Numbered from the stretch's first letter, positions 30,255 through 38,349 are shown. The stretch is DNA of 38,892 bases from Pseudomonas putida (GCA_041879295.1 CP047154.1:1-38892); one strand, 5' to 3'. Notes: generated by a model not told the origin, from the letters alone. Translations and numbers: made by a program.

Positions 30255-30484
30255 TGCCTGCCGGCAGCGGCCAGCCGCTCGCACCGGACAGACTCGGGCA
30301 AGCCTCGCTAGTCAGCCACGCGCACCAGGCTCTACGACGATTTGGGGATATTTGGGGAGGGATTACATGGGGGCCAGAAATGGCGAAGCCCGCTGCACGG
30401 CAATGCAAAACGGGCTTCTAGTGCTCTGCGAAGGAGCGCATGCCCGCAGTATAACGACGCACCACAGAGCGCTCAATTGCTCAG
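30255..30484. other. Non-coding spacer between kfrA and the DUF192 gene
   Basis: No convincing gene. One wide inverted repeat GAAGCCCG (30385-30392)/CGGGCTTC (30411-30418) and a direct GATTTGGGGATATTTGGGG are visible. Purpose unknown. Confidence 0.5.
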
Positions 30485-30512
30485 TTGACATATGCTTGCC
30501 ATATGCTAGGAT
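30485..30512 (+). promoter_or_regulatory. Promoter of the DUF192-vapBC operon
   Basis: -35 TTGACA (30485-30490), 16-bp spacer, -10 TAGGAT (30507-30512). The word CATATGCT occurs twice, 11 bp apart, within it, on one helix face. This could be an operator for VapB or another regulator. Confidence 0.7.
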
Positions 30513-30538
30513 TCTCTTAGAGATTGAAGGAGGTTCCG

Positions 30539-30964
30539 ATGCTCAACCGCTGCTTACCTGCGTTGCTTTTGGGGGCCGTGCTCACCACACCGGCTTATAG
30601 CGATGATTGCCGGTTGTCGTTCCAGAATGGCGCGACACTCGACCTACCCGTGGCCACCACCGAAGCCGCACAGGCGCAGGGCCTCGCCGGTAGGCCAGAT
30701 CCAGGGCGAGGCATGCTGTTTCTCTGGACTACGCCGGCAGTGCGATTTGTGTGGATGAAGAACACCCCTGCCCCATTAGACGCGGCTTGGATCGGAGCAG
30801 ACGGGGTTATCCAGAGCGTACAAGAGCTGGAGCCACACACAACCGCCAAGCATTCATCATTGCGGCCCGCCCTCGGCATTATCGAGGTGCCACGCGGCCA
30901 GCTTGCAAACCTGGGCATCGAGCGCGGCAGCACCATCACCGCCTCAACGTGTTTCAACTTGTAG
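30539..30964 (+). CDS. Secreted DUF192-family protein
   Basis: A 141-residue protein with signal peptide (MLNRCLPALLLGAVLTTPAYS) and a full DUF192 domain: QAQGLAGRPDPGRGMLFLW, VRFVWMKNTPAPLDAAWI and IIEVPRGQLANLGIERGS. DUF192 proteins are small beta-barrels of unknown biochemical role, mostly periplasmic. AAGGAGG before ATG 30539. It shares the promoter with vapBC 9 bases downstream, so its expression is tied to the toxin-antitoxin pair. Confidence 0.85.
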   Translation: MLNRCLPALLLGAVLTTPAYSDDCRLSFQNGATLDLPVATTEAAQAQGLAGRPDPGRGMLFLWTTPAVRFVWMKNTPAPLDAAWIGADGVIQSVQELEPHTTAKHSSLRPALGIIEVPRGQLANLGIERGSTITASTCFNL

Positions 30965-30973
30965 GAGGTTCCC

Positions 30974-31210
30974 ATGCGTACCGTTTCCATTTTCATGAAC
31001 AGCCGAAACCAGGCGATCCGCATCCCTCGGGATATGGAGTACCAGGGCGTTTCCGAGCTGGAGATTATCCGCGACGGCGAAACGCTGATCCTGCGCCCTG
31101 TGCGCCCCTCCTGGGCATCGTTGCGCGACGTGGCGGCCGCAGATCCTGACTTTCTGACCGAGCGAAAGGATGTGATCGAGGAAGACCGTTTCCTGGGTGA
31201 CTTCACATGA
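30974..31210 (+). CDS. vapB: VapB-type antitoxin (AbrB/MazE-like)
   Basis: A 78-residue protein. N-terminal swapped-hairpin DNA-binding domain (VSIFMNSRNQAIRIPRDMEY, then ELEIIRDGETLILRP) and an acidic C-terminus that would block the toxin. SD TAGGAGG. The stop overlaps vapC ATG by 4 bases, the usual coupling of antitoxin and toxin. Confidence 0.9.
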   Translation: MRTVSIFMNSRNQAIRIPRDMEYQGVSELEIIRDGETLILRPVRPSWASLRDVAAADPDFLTERKDVIEEDRFLGDFT

Positions 31211-31644
31211 GCAAAAAGACGTACATGCTCGATACGAACATCTGTTCGTTCATCATGCGCGAGCGCCCCGACGCGGTGCTGGCCAAGCTGGAACAGGCAG
31301 TCACTAATCAGCACCGGATTGTCGTTTCGGCCATCACCTACTCCGAAATGCGTTTCGGGGCCGCCAACCCCAAGGCATCGCCCAAGGTTGCAGCGATGGT
31401 CGATGCCTTCATCCAGCGCCTGGACGCCATCCTGTCCTGGGACGCCGCCGCCGTAGATCAAACAACGCAGATCCGCACCGCCCTCGCCCGCCTGGGTACG
31501 CCCATTGGCAACAACGATGCAGCGATAGCCGGCCATGCCCTGGCCGCTGGGTGTGTTCTGGTCACGAACAACACTCGCGAATTTGCTCGCGTTCCTGGCC
31601 TAGTCCTTGAGGACTGGACCCAACCCGCCATTACCAAGAGTTGA
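31207..31644 (+). CDS. vapC: VapC-type PIN-domain toxin
   Basis: A 145-residue PIN ribonuclease. Acidic active site residues Asp9 (MLDTN), Glu47 (YSEM) and Asp104 (GNNDAAIAGHA); the fourth position reads Asn121 (VTNNTREF), as in many VapC proteins. VapC toxins cleave initiator tRNA or rRNA. Together with VapB it would kill plasmid-free segregants and so stabilise the plasmid. Confidence 0.93.
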   Translation: MSKKTYMLDTNICSFIMRERPDAVLAKLEQAVTNQHRIVVSAITYSEMRFGAANPKASPKVAAMVDAFIQRLDAILSWDAAAVDQTTQIRTALARLGTPIGNNDAAIAGHALAAGCVLVTNNTREFARVPGLVLEDWTQPAITKS

Positions 31645-31650
31645 TACGCC

Positions 31651-32187
31651 ATGACCGAACTGGAACAAGCCATCATTGATTGCGCCCAACTGCACCTCAC
31701 TCAGTTGAAAGGTGCGCTTACCCTGCCCAATGGCCCCGAACGTAGCGACGGCTTTACCTCAGCCTGGTGGCAGCTCACCGGCCTGGCCCAGCTTGCCGAG
31801 TTCCACAGCGGGCTTAGCCAGCCCGCCCGCGATCAGTTGCGCGCTATTGACCGTGAGGCCGCCCAGGCCGTCAGCAGCAACCGCGAGCCATCCGGTACCG
31901 CACAGTTTGCCGATAGCATCGCTGCCACGCTGGCCGACCCCACCGCCTCGAACTGGCTCAAGCAGAGCCTCAACGAAGCCTTGGCACGGGATAGCGTGGA
32001 CGCCGCCAATGACGCCTTTGTGCTTTTCGAGCTGCTGGCCCACCGCAGCGAGGAAGGGTTGCGCGCCGATGCGCACGCTGTCGCCGGCATCCCGGAAACG
32101 ACCATGGCTGTTCGCTTTGCAGACGGTCGCGCCGGCACGCTGGACGTTTCCCAGGCCCGTCACACGATCATCACTGGCGACAACTGA
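31651..32187 (+). CDS. Hypothetical protein (178 aa)
   Basis: Starts 6 bases after vapC. Predicted mainly helical (residues 1-120: LEQAIIDCAQLHLTQLKGAL, QLRAIDREAAQAV) with a short beta C-terminus. No signal peptide or membrane segment. I recognise no family. It is co-directional with vapBC and the exonuclease gene (14-base gap), probably in the same transcript. Confidence 0.75.
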   Translation: MTELEQAIIDCAQLHLTQLKGALTLPNGPERSDGFTSAWWQLTGLAQLAEFHSGLSQPARDQLRAIDREAAQAVSSNREPSGTAQFADSIAATLADPTASNWLKQSLNEALARDSVDAANDAFVLFELLAHRSEEGLRADAHAVAGIPETTMAVRFADGRAGTLDVSQARHTIITGDN

Positions 32188-32201
32188 CAGGAGGCCCCGG
32201 C

Positions 32202-33014
32202 ATGGCAAGGGCGCGTATTCACCTCACCCCAGCGGAAGCGGAGGCCAACGGCTGGCTTTGCTGCCGTGACCTCAAGGCACGCCACCGACTAATGCCGGGG
32301 TATAGCACCCGGCCTGCCGGCAGCGTCTGGCAAGGCCGCGGGGCCTACGATGTATACGATCCCGCCGATTGCGTGCCCTGGAAATGGGAGCCGAGCGCGG
32401 CGCAGCTTCGGCGGAAGGCCGTGGCCGCCCGTGCCCAGGCGCTGATCGAGGGGGATTGTCTGCTGCTGGACACTGAAACAACGGGCGTGGGTGATGGCGA
32501 CGAGGTGTGCGAAATCACGATCCTCGACGCGAGCGGCACGCCCCTACTCAACACGCTGATACGCCCTACTCAGCCAATTCCAGCGGAGGCCACAGGGATT
32601 CACCGCATCACCAATGACATGGTGGCCACCGCGCCGGCCTGGCCGGAGATCGCAGAGCAATACGCTTCTATCGTCTCGGGCCGAACGGTCGTCGCCTACA
32701 ACGCCTCCTTTGACGAGCGCCTGCTGTCGCAGACCCACCAGCGGCACGGACTTGTCGCGCCTGCACTGGCCACCGCCTGCGCCATGCTGCTGTATGCCGA
32801 ATGGCATGGGGAATGGGTTGAGGGCCGCTATGGGGCTTGGCAGTGGCGCTGGATCAAACTGATCGAGGCCGCCCGAGCTTGCGGCGTGCTGGAGGATGGC
32901 GCCCACCGTTCCCTAGCCGACGCACGCATGACCCTGGGCGTGCTGCGTTACCTGCACAAGCGCACCAATGGGCGCAAACCTTCTACCAAGCGGAGAACTG
33001 AACATGTCCAGTGA
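32202..33014 (+). CDS. DEDDh 3'-5' exonuclease (DnaQ/epsilon-like)
   Basis: A 270-residue protein. Exonuclease domain from about residue 84: Exo I LLLDTETTG (Asp90, Glu92), Exo II AYNASFDERLL (Asp171), Exo III HRSLADARMT (His235, Asp240). The first 80 residues are a separate segment (TPAEAEANGWLCCRDLKARHRL, then AYDVYDPADCVPW). It would degrade single-stranded DNA or RNA 3' ends; plasmid copies are known, but the role is unclear. SD GGAGG. Overlaps the next gene by 11 bases. Confidence 0.9.
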   Translation: MARARIHLTPAEAEANGWLCCRDLKARHRLMPGYSTRPAGSVWQGRGAYDVYDPADCVPWKWEPSAAQLRRKAVAARAQALIEGDCLLLDTETTGVGDGDEVCEITILDASGTPLLNTLIRPTQPIPAEATGIHRITNDMVATAPAWPEIAEQYASIVSGRTVVAYNASFDERLLSQTHQRHGLVAPALATACAMLLYAEWHGEWVEGRYGAWQWRWIKLIEAARACGVLEDGAHRSLADARMTLGVLRYLHKRTNGRKPSTKRRTEHVQ

Positions 33015-33312
33015 TTACGATTTCAAGGTTGTAAGCAAGGAAGATGCTGTGCGTTACCTGCTGGTGTGGGAGTCGAAAGGCTATAACCGCCTGCTCGATG
33101 TTGTGCGGATGTTCGATATGGAAGATGGCAGCGTTACCGTTGGCTTCATGGACTACGGCAACCCGGATACCGTGGTGATCGTGCCCGAGCACATGAACCG
33201 CACTTACACCAAGCAACAGCACGCCTTGGCAGCGGTCGGCGCGATGTTTGATGCGGTGGACGAGTGGAACAAGGTTATGGCCGAAGTGCGCCAGGTCGTC
33301 GGCGAAAACTGA
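33004..33312 (+). CDS. Hypothetical protein (102 aa)
   Basis: ATG 33004 lies inside the end of the exonuclease gene, so translation is coupled. Acidic, mixed alpha/beta (DYDFKVVSKEDAVRYLLVWESKG, VTVGFMDYGNPDTVVIV). No motif recognised. Confidence 0.75.
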   Translation: MSSDYDFKVVSKEDAVRYLLVWESKGYNRLLDVVRMFDMEDGSVTVGFMDYGNPDTVVIVPEHMNRTYTKQQHALAAVGAMFDAVDEWNKVMAEVRQVVGEN

Positions 33313-33344
33313 GGGAGGCCGGTATCCGAAACGAACCGGAGTTG

Positions 33345-33584
33345 ATGCCTGGCCTGATCCTGCCGCCGAGCTATCAGGTTGTATTGCGCAGGCGCCTGGC
33401 CGAAGTGAACACCGCCACCAGCGCGGCGAATTGCTTGATTTCCCAGGCCCGCGCCGAGGGCATGGTGGAGGCCCTGGAATTGTTGAAAGCGCTGGAACAA
33501 CAGCAGGTTGAGCGCCTGTATTTGTTGATCGAGCAGGCCGCCACAGCGCGCTTGCTGGAGCTGGAGCAGGGTGCCGGCGAGTGA
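33345..33584 (+). CDS. Small helical hypothetical protein (about 79 aa)
   Basis: ATG 33345 (TTG 33342 directly before it) opens LILPPSYQVVLRRRLAEVNTATSAANCLISQARAEGMVEALELL, almost entirely helical with two Leu/Gln-rich coiled-coil stretches. The nearest purine-rich box, GAGGGAGG, is 25 bases upstream, so the start is uncertain; an unusual start at about 33324 is possible. Last gene before repeat block B. Confidence 0.6.
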   Translation: MPGLILPPSYQVVLRRRLAEVNTATSAANCLISQARAEGMVEALELLKALEQQQVERLYLLIEQAATARLLELEQGAGE

Positions 33585-33611
33585 TCGCCCTGCCGTCATC
33601 CGAGGCATAGC

Positions 33612-34264
33612 GCGAGGCCTGCGGCCCGGGCTTTCGTGCTACGCATCGAGCCACAGCTACGCCGCGTCTCGCCCCTTCGGGCTTCAATCCCTCTCGCCTG
33701 CGCACCTGGCCCGCCAGGCGCTGCGCGCTCCGCTTGCCCTCCGGCCTGCCGGCCTGCGCGGCGGCCTGCTGGCCACCTTGCCGCCCCTGCGCGTCCTGGG
33801 TGTGCTCATCACCCTCCGGCTGGCCGCTATCAGCCCTAATCGCCTACCCTCCGCTGGGCCTATGCCGTCAAGGGGCTTTCGCGGCATATGCTCACTCCCT
33901 TCGGTCGCTCCGCTATTCCACGGTCCCCATGACGGCGGCCCAGCTCCGGGTAGTCGGGGCTTACCGCGACCAACCGAAGGCTGACGAGCAGATCCACCGG
34001 GGGAGACTCACGCTCCAGGGCAAAAGCGGGGCTGCACCCGCTTCGCGGGCGCGCTTTATGTTTACCTCCCGCTCCCACCTCGGCATCTAAGCAGCTCCGA
34101 AAAGCGCGCCGCGTCAAGTCAATTATTCGTCAAAGATTGTTTGACCAACAGTTGACGACAGCGCCCCGATTTGAGATACTAACCACGTCGAAGCAATACC
34201 GCCTCGACACCCCGGACACCAGCGGCGGCAACCGCTCCGGGGAATCTGCGAAGGAGATACAAAA
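33612..34264 (+). repeat. Leading-region repeat block B
   Basis: Full-length copy, in register with block C (offset 3166) and block A (offset -9476). About 0.65 kb; contains the promoter/leader in its last 135 bases. No gene is supported in it. Confidence 0.92.
34129..34264 (+). promoter_or_regulatory. Leading-region promoter and hairpin leader B
   Basis: Operator 34129-34145, -35 TTGACG 34152-34157, extended -10 GATACT 34175-34180, leader hairpin 34210-34242, GGAG before ATG 34265. Sequence is the same as promoter A. Confidence 0.88.
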
Positions 34265-35101
34265 ATGCGTCTTTCCAGCAACTTCCGTAATCCGTGCATG
34301 ATCCGCAGCGATGCCCCTCTGACCAATGACGAGATTGCCCGCGTGGCGCCCTCGATCTTTGCCGAGGAAGCGCACGACAGCCGTTCGGAACGTTACCTGT
34401 ACATTCCAACCGTCAAGGTGCTCGATGCGCTGCGCACAGAAGGTTTTCAGCCGTTCATGGCGTGCCAGACCCGCGTCCGCAACACCGACAAACGCGAGCA
34501 CACCAAGCACATGATTCGCCTGCGCCATGCCAGCAACATCATGAGCAAGGAAGCGAACGAAATCATTCTGCTGAACAGCCACGACGGCAGCAGCAGCTAC
34601 CAGATGATGGCCGGCAAGTTCCGTTTCGTGTGCGCTAACGGGCTGGTCCTGGGCGACATGGCGATGGATCAGAAAGTGCGCCACAGCGGCCGCATTGACG
34701 TTGTTAACGACGTTATCGAAGGTGCCTATGAGGTGCTGGGCCAGTTCGAGCAGATCGACGCCAACCTTGACGACATGCAGCACTACCACTTGCGCCAGGA
34801 AGAGCAAGAAGCGTTCGCCATGGCGGCCCTGGCCTACCGCTACGACCCATCCGAAGGCCCTGCCCCGGTCACGCCGTCGCAACTGCTGATGCCACGCCGT
34901 GCCGAAGACCGCGCAAGCGATCTCTGGACCACGTTCAACCGCGTGCAGGAAAACACCATCAAGGGCGGCTTGCGTGGCCGCAACAAGCAAGGACGCCGGA
35001 CAACTACCCGCGCCGTTAACGGCATTGACCAAGACGTGAAACTCAATCGCGCCTTGTGGGTACTGGCCCAGGCCCTGCGCAGCGGCCAAGCCGCCGCGTA
35101 A
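34265..35101 (+). CDS. DUF932-family leading-region protein
   Basis: A 278-residue DUF932 protein: MIRSDAPLTNDEIARVAPSIFAEEAHDSRSERYLYIPT at the N-terminus, then the family core MIRLRHASN, IILLNSHDGSSSYQMMAGKFRFVCANGLVLG. C-terminal part includes TTFNRVQENTIKGGLRGRN. DUF932 proteins are common in conjugative-plasmid leading regions and phages and are thought to be induced after DNA entry; the biochemical role is unknown. GGAG of leader B lies 8 bases upstream of ATG. Confidence 0.9.
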   Translation: MRLSSNFRNPCMIRSDAPLTNDEIARVAPSIFAEEAHDSRSERYLYIPTVKVLDALRTEGFQPFMACQTRVRNTDKREHTKHMIRLRHASNIMSKEANEIILLNSHDGSSSYQMMAGKFRFVCANGLVLGDMAMDQKVRHSGRIDVVNDVIEGAYEVLGQFEQIDANLDDMQHYHLRQEEQEAFAMAALAYRYDPSEGPAPVTPSQLLMPRRAEDRASDLWTTFNRVQENTIKGGLRGRNKQGRRTTTRAVNGIDQDVKLNRALWVLAQALRSGQAAA

Positions 35102-35107
35102 CTGGCG

Positions 35108-35132
35108 AGCCGGGCGTTTAACGCCCGGCTTT
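35108..35132 (+). terminator. Hairpin after the DUF932 gene
   Basis: AGCCGGGCGTT (35108-35118), one base, AACGCCCGGCT (35120-35130): 11-bp perfect stem, then TT and a C run. Likely a partial terminator or RNA-stabilising hairpin. Confidence 0.7.
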
Positions 35133-35156
35133 CCCCCGCCCTTGGAGGATCGAACC

Positions 35157-35585
35157 ATGTGCAAAGTCTTCTATGTCCCTGGCCATACCGCGATCATCGA
35201 CTATGCCCGCCAGATCGGGCCAAACATGTGGATGGCCCAGCATTCCGGCCTGATGCTGCCCGAGCTGCGCGTGCGTTACCCCGGCGCCATCCTGGGCGAC
35301 GAAGAGGCGTTTTTGATCGATCAAGAACGCGCCTATGGCACGCCACCGGCACGCACGACCGCCGCCCGTTTCGAGTTCAACCTTTCGCAGCGGCCCGTCA
35401 TCGACTACCACGCCGACGAGCTGGGCGCGTCGTTCAAGCTGGCCGACCTGGACCACGGCAACATGACGACCATTTTTGCCCAGTGGGGCGGGCGCTACTG
35501 GACCTTGACGGGCCTGGCCACCCTGCCCCACCTGCTCATCATGCGCCGCATCGCTACCCACTCCCTGGCCGTGGCCAAGGCCTAA
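35157..35585 (+). CDS. Hypothetical leading-region protein (142 aa)
   Basis: ATG 35157 with GGAGG. Contains MCKVFYVPGHTAIIDYARQIGPNMWMAQ and RFEFNLSQRPVIDYHADELGASFKL; His/Asp/Tyr-rich, mixed alpha/beta, no signal peptide. No family recognised. Lies 16 bases upstream of the next gene, and downstream of the DUF932 hairpin. Confidence 0.75.
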   Translation: MCKVFYVPGHTAIIDYARQIGPNMWMAQHSGLMLPELRVRYPGAILGDEEAFLIDQERAYGTPPARTTAARFEFNLSQRPVIDYHADELGASFKLADLDHGNMTTIFAQWGGRYWTLTGLATLPHLLIMRRIATHSLAVAKA

Positions 35586-35601
35586 GATCGAGGAACCGAC
35601 C

Positions 35602-36105
35602 ATGACTTACGAACGCACGTTGGAAGCCTACCGATCGTTACTCAAGGCCAACCCTGGGCATGGCCTGCTCATCCCTGGGGATTGCGTGGCGTTTCTGCTC
35701 GACTCTGACCAGCTTTACGCCTGCCAGGTGCAGGGCGGTCGGCCACTTCTGGCGTGGACGTTTCCGATCACCGCCGAAGCCTGGGACGATGACGACGAAG
35801 CGTGGTTGTGCGATGCGGGCGGCCTGGAGACAGCCGACGCGATCAACGACCCGCAGTTTGTGCCCCTGCTGGTATGGGACCGCCAGACACTGGAAAGCGA
35901 AACCGTGGCGGCAGTCGCCGCCAAGGTTGGTACCAGTGACCAGGGCGTTGCCATTACTATCGAGCGCAACAACGAGGGGACGTTTTACGTCATCTGGAAA
36001 GCCACCGCCCAGGGCGTCAAACGGCACCGGCTCCATGCCGGCACCACAGACGCCCGCCGCCTGGAAGCGCATGCGCGGGGCTTCATCGAGCAAATGAACC
36101 AGTAG
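35602..36105 (+). CDS. Hypothetical leading-region protein (167 aa)
   Basis: SD GAGGAA before ATG 35602. Acidic, with a run DDDDEAWLCDAGG near residue 62, then VWDRQTLESETVAAVAAKVG and a beta-rich end TFYVIWKATAQGVKRH. The acidic character would be compatible with a DNA-mimic anti-restriction role, but there is no direct evidence. No family recognised. Confidence 0.75.
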   Translation: MTYERTLEAYRSLLKANPGHGLLIPGDCVAFLLDSDQLYACQVQGGRPLLAWTFPITAEAWDDDDEAWLCDAGGLETADAINDPQFVPLLVWDRQTLESETVAAVAAKVGTSDQGVAITIERNNEGTFYVIWKATAQGVKRHRLHAGTTDARRLEAHARGFIEQMNQ

Positions 36106-36120
36106 CACGCTTGACCCGTA

Positions 36121-36143
36121 GCCCTGCCGGTAGCAGGGCATTT
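36121..36143 (+). terminator. Hairpin before the KorA-like gene
   Basis: GCCCTGC (36121-36127), CGGTA, GCAGGGC (36133-36139), ATTT. Weak terminator-like. Confidence 0.55.
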
Positions 36144-36165
36144 AGCCAACAGTAAGGAACCGCGA

Positions 36166-36516
36166 ATGCAGCCCACCCAGCCGAAATACACCGCCGAACA
36201 ATGGACCGCTTCCCTGCCTGCGCTCCGGGGCATGTCCACCAAAACCCTGGACATTGCCAGGGCGGTGCTGGTGGAGGGCAAGGAACCTATCGAGGTGGCC
36301 AACAACATCGGCCAGTCGCGGCAGCTTGTACACGCTGCAATCAAGCGCGTAACCGCCGTGCTGGAACGCCAAACAGTCGGCCTTGTGCCCGTCATGGTCT
36401 GGCTCACCCCCGAGGAAGCCGAGCTGGTCAAGCAGATGGCCGCCAAGCATGAGCAGCCAAAGGAGGCCCAACCAGGGACCACAAAGAAGACACCTAACCG
36501 ACAGAAAAAGGCCTAG
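36166..36516 (+). CDS. KorA/TrfB-like transcriptional repressor (ArdK-position)
   Basis: A 116-residue protein of the KorA/TrfB family. YTAEQWTASLPALRGMSTKTLDIARAVLVEGK, then the HTH PIEVANNIGQSRQLVHAAIKRV, parallel the IncP KorA order (SQFQEAIQGLEVGQQTIEIARGVLVDGK, then the HTH). A Lys/Pro/Gln-rich tail follows. In R388 the KorA-like ArdK represses the repeated leading-region promoters; this gene lies among such promoters here. It is the best candidate to bind GTCAAA-N5-TTTGAC. SD TAAGGA. Confidence 0.82.
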   Translation: MQPTQPKYTAEQWTASLPALRGMSTKTLDIARAVLVEGKEPIEVANNIGQSRQLVHAAIKRVTAVLERQTVGLVPVMVWLTPEEAELVKQMAAKHEQPKEAQPGTTKKTPNRQKKA

Positions 36517-36563
36517 ATGGCGCCTTTCTGTCACGGACAGTTTGACTGCTGAGGGATTTGCAG

Positions 36564-36776
36564 ATGCTTACACCAACAGAGGAAAAGGGCGTGCTCGATT
36601 ACCTGGCTTGCCTTGAATGGGTCGCCAGCGCCGAGGTTGATGAGATCCGCCAGCGCCTGGAAACAGCGACCGGCCAAGTTCGCGAGGATCTGGTGACTGC
36701 CATCAAGCAACAAATGGGCGGGGGGCGTCCCGAATTGGCCTGGTACTTCCACCACCTGGCCAGCGAGAAGATCTAG
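36564..36776 (+). CDS. Small hypothetical protein (70 aa)
   Basis: ATG 36564 follows GAGGGA by 7 bases. Helical (TPTEEKGVLDYLACLEWVASAEVDEIRQRLETATGQV) and similar in style to C-terminal helical modules of plasmid hypothetical proteins. It ends at the edge of repeat block C. Unknown function. Confidence 0.65.
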   Translation: MLTPTEEKGVLDYLACLEWVASAEVDEIRQRLETATGQVREDLVTAIKQQMGGGRPELAWYFHHLASEKI

Positions 36777-36777
36777 T

Positions 36778-37431
36778 GCGAGGCCTGCGGCCCGGGCTTT
36801 CGTGCTACGCATCGAGCCACGGCTGCGCCGCGTCTCGCCCCTTCGGGCTTCAATCCCTCTCGCCTGCGCACCTGGCCCGCCAGGTGCTGCGCGCTCCGCT
36901 TGCCCTCCGGCCTGTCGGCCTGCGCGGCGGCCTGCTGGCCACCTTGCCGCCCCTGCGCGTCCTGGGTGTGCTCATCACCCTCCGGCTGGCCGCTATCAGC
37001 CCTAATCGCCTACCCTCCGCTGGGCCTATGCCGTCAAGGGGCTTTCGCGGCATATGCTCACTCCCTTCGGTCGCTCCGCTATTCCACGGTCCCCATGACG
37101 GCGGCCCAGCTCCGGGTAGTCGGGGCTTACCGCGACCAACCGAAGGCTGACGAGCAGATCCACCGGGGGAGACTCACGCTCCAGGGCAAAAGCGGGGCTG
37201 CACCCGCTTCGCGGGCGCGCTTTATGTTTACCTCCCGCTCCCACCTCGGCATCTAAGCAGCTCCGAAAAGCGCGCCGCGTCAAGTCAATTATTCGTCAAA
37301 GATTGTTTGACCAACAGTTGACGACAGCGCCCCGATTTGAGATACTAACCACGTCGAAGCAATACCGCCTCGACACCCCGGATACCAGCGGCGGCAACCG
37401 CTCCGGGGAATCTGCGAAGGAGATACAAAAA
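36778..37431 (+). repeat. Leading-region repeat block C
   Basis: Full-length copy, nearly identical to block B with a few substitutions and one extra A before the start codon. It begins within the last bases of the 70-residue gene's stop region. No gene is supported in it. Confidence 0.92.
37295..37431 (+). promoter_or_regulatory. Leading-region promoter and hairpin leader C
   Basis: Operator 37295-37311, -35 37318-37323, extended -10 37341-37346, leader hairpin 37376-37408 (loop side reads GATACC rather than GACACC), GGAG before ATG 37432. Confidence 0.88.
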
Positions 37432-37746
37432 ATGAATACCAGCACCTTTCTAGAGGACGGCGATTTCCTGACGAAAGAAGACTTCCTTTCGTTCGCTAAG
37501 GGGATGCGCAAACCGGAGGCGGCAACCATGGATTCTCAGGCAGTGATCCAACACCCGTTTAACGTCTGCGCGGTCATTGTTCTGGCCGATCTCATCGACC
37601 TGATCCGTTACGAGCTGGAGGTGATCGAGGACGACGAGCTGGGTTCGCGGAAAGGGGTGGACCTGTTCAATGAGATGCTGGTCAACATGCACAGCGAAAC
37701 CGAAAAGCAATTGCTGATCGAAGCAATCAACGACGCATTCATTTAA
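37432..37746 (+). CDS. Hypothetical acidic leading-region protein (104 aa)
   Basis: A 104-residue protein directly behind leader C. Asp/Glu-rich (FLEDGDFLTKEDFLSF, DLIRYELEVIEDDELGS), helical, no Cys cluster. The acidity is compatible with a DNA-mimic or single-strand-binding partner, but nothing decides this. It precedes ssb and is separated from it by a perfect palindrome. Confidence 0.75.
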   Translation: MNTSTFLEDGDFLTKEDFLSFAKGMRKPEAATMDSQAVIQHPFNVCAVIVLADLIDLIRYELEVIEDDELGSRKGVDLFNEMLVNMHSETEKQLLIEAINDAFI

Positions 37747-37752
37747 CCCAGC

Positions 37753-37774
37753 GTGCCCGGTCTAGACCGGGCAC
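37753..37774. terminator. 22-bp perfect palindrome before ssb
   Basis: GTGCCCGGTCT (37753-37763) directly followed by AGACCGGGCAC, then TTT. Strong hairpin. It may attenuate transcription into ssb or act as an mRNA processing site. Confidence 0.65.
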
Positions 37775-37797
37775 TTTCGCGAGAAAGGAGACTCATC

Positions 37798-38349
37798 ATG
37801 GCCCGTGGCGTAAACAAAGTGATCCTCGTTGGCACTTGCGGACAAGACCCTGAAGTCCGCTATCTGCCCAACGGCAACGCCGTTACCAACCTGAGCTTGG
37901 CCACTAGCGAACAGTGGACAGACAAGCAGAGCGGCCAGAAGGTCGAGCGCACCGAGTGGCACCGCGTTTCGCTGTTCGGCAAGGTCGCGGAAATTGCCGG
38001 CGAGTACCTGCGCAAAGGCTCCCAGTGCTACATCGAGGGCAAGTTGCAGACCCGCGAATGGGAGAAGGACGGCATCAAGCGTTACACCACCGAGATCATC
38101 GTGGACATGCAAGGCACCATGCAGCTGCTGGGCGGGCGTCCGCAGAACCAACAGCAAGGCGGTGATCCGTACAATCAAGGCCAGCAGCAGGCACCCCGCC
38201 AGCAGGCACAGCGACCACAGCAGGCCCAACGGCGACCAGCGCAGCAACAGCCGCCGCAACCCTCCCCGCAGCCCGCCGCCGACTTCGACAGCTTCGACGA
38301 CGATATTCCGTTCATGGATCCGTACCGCTTCACTTGGATGATGCAGTGA
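37798..38349 (+). CDS. ssb: Single-stranded DNA-binding protein
   Basis: A 183-residue SSB. OB fold at residues 1-112 ([21 protein letters not shown], then [20 protein letters not shown]). Gln/Pro-rich linker, then the partner-binding tip FDDDIPF, which here is not terminal: 11 residues ([11 protein letters not shown]) follow. It would coat the entering T-strand in the recipient. SD AAAGGAG. Confidence 0.97.
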   Translation: MARGVNKVILVGTCGQDPEVRYLPNGNAVTNLSLATSEQWTDKQSGQKVERTEWHRVSLFGKVAEIAGEYLRKGSQCYIEGKLQTREWEKDGIKRYTTEIIVDMQGTMQLLGGRPQNQQQGGDPYNQGQQQAPRQQAQRPQQAQRRPAQQQPPQPSPQPAADFDSFDDDIPFMDPYRFTWMMQ

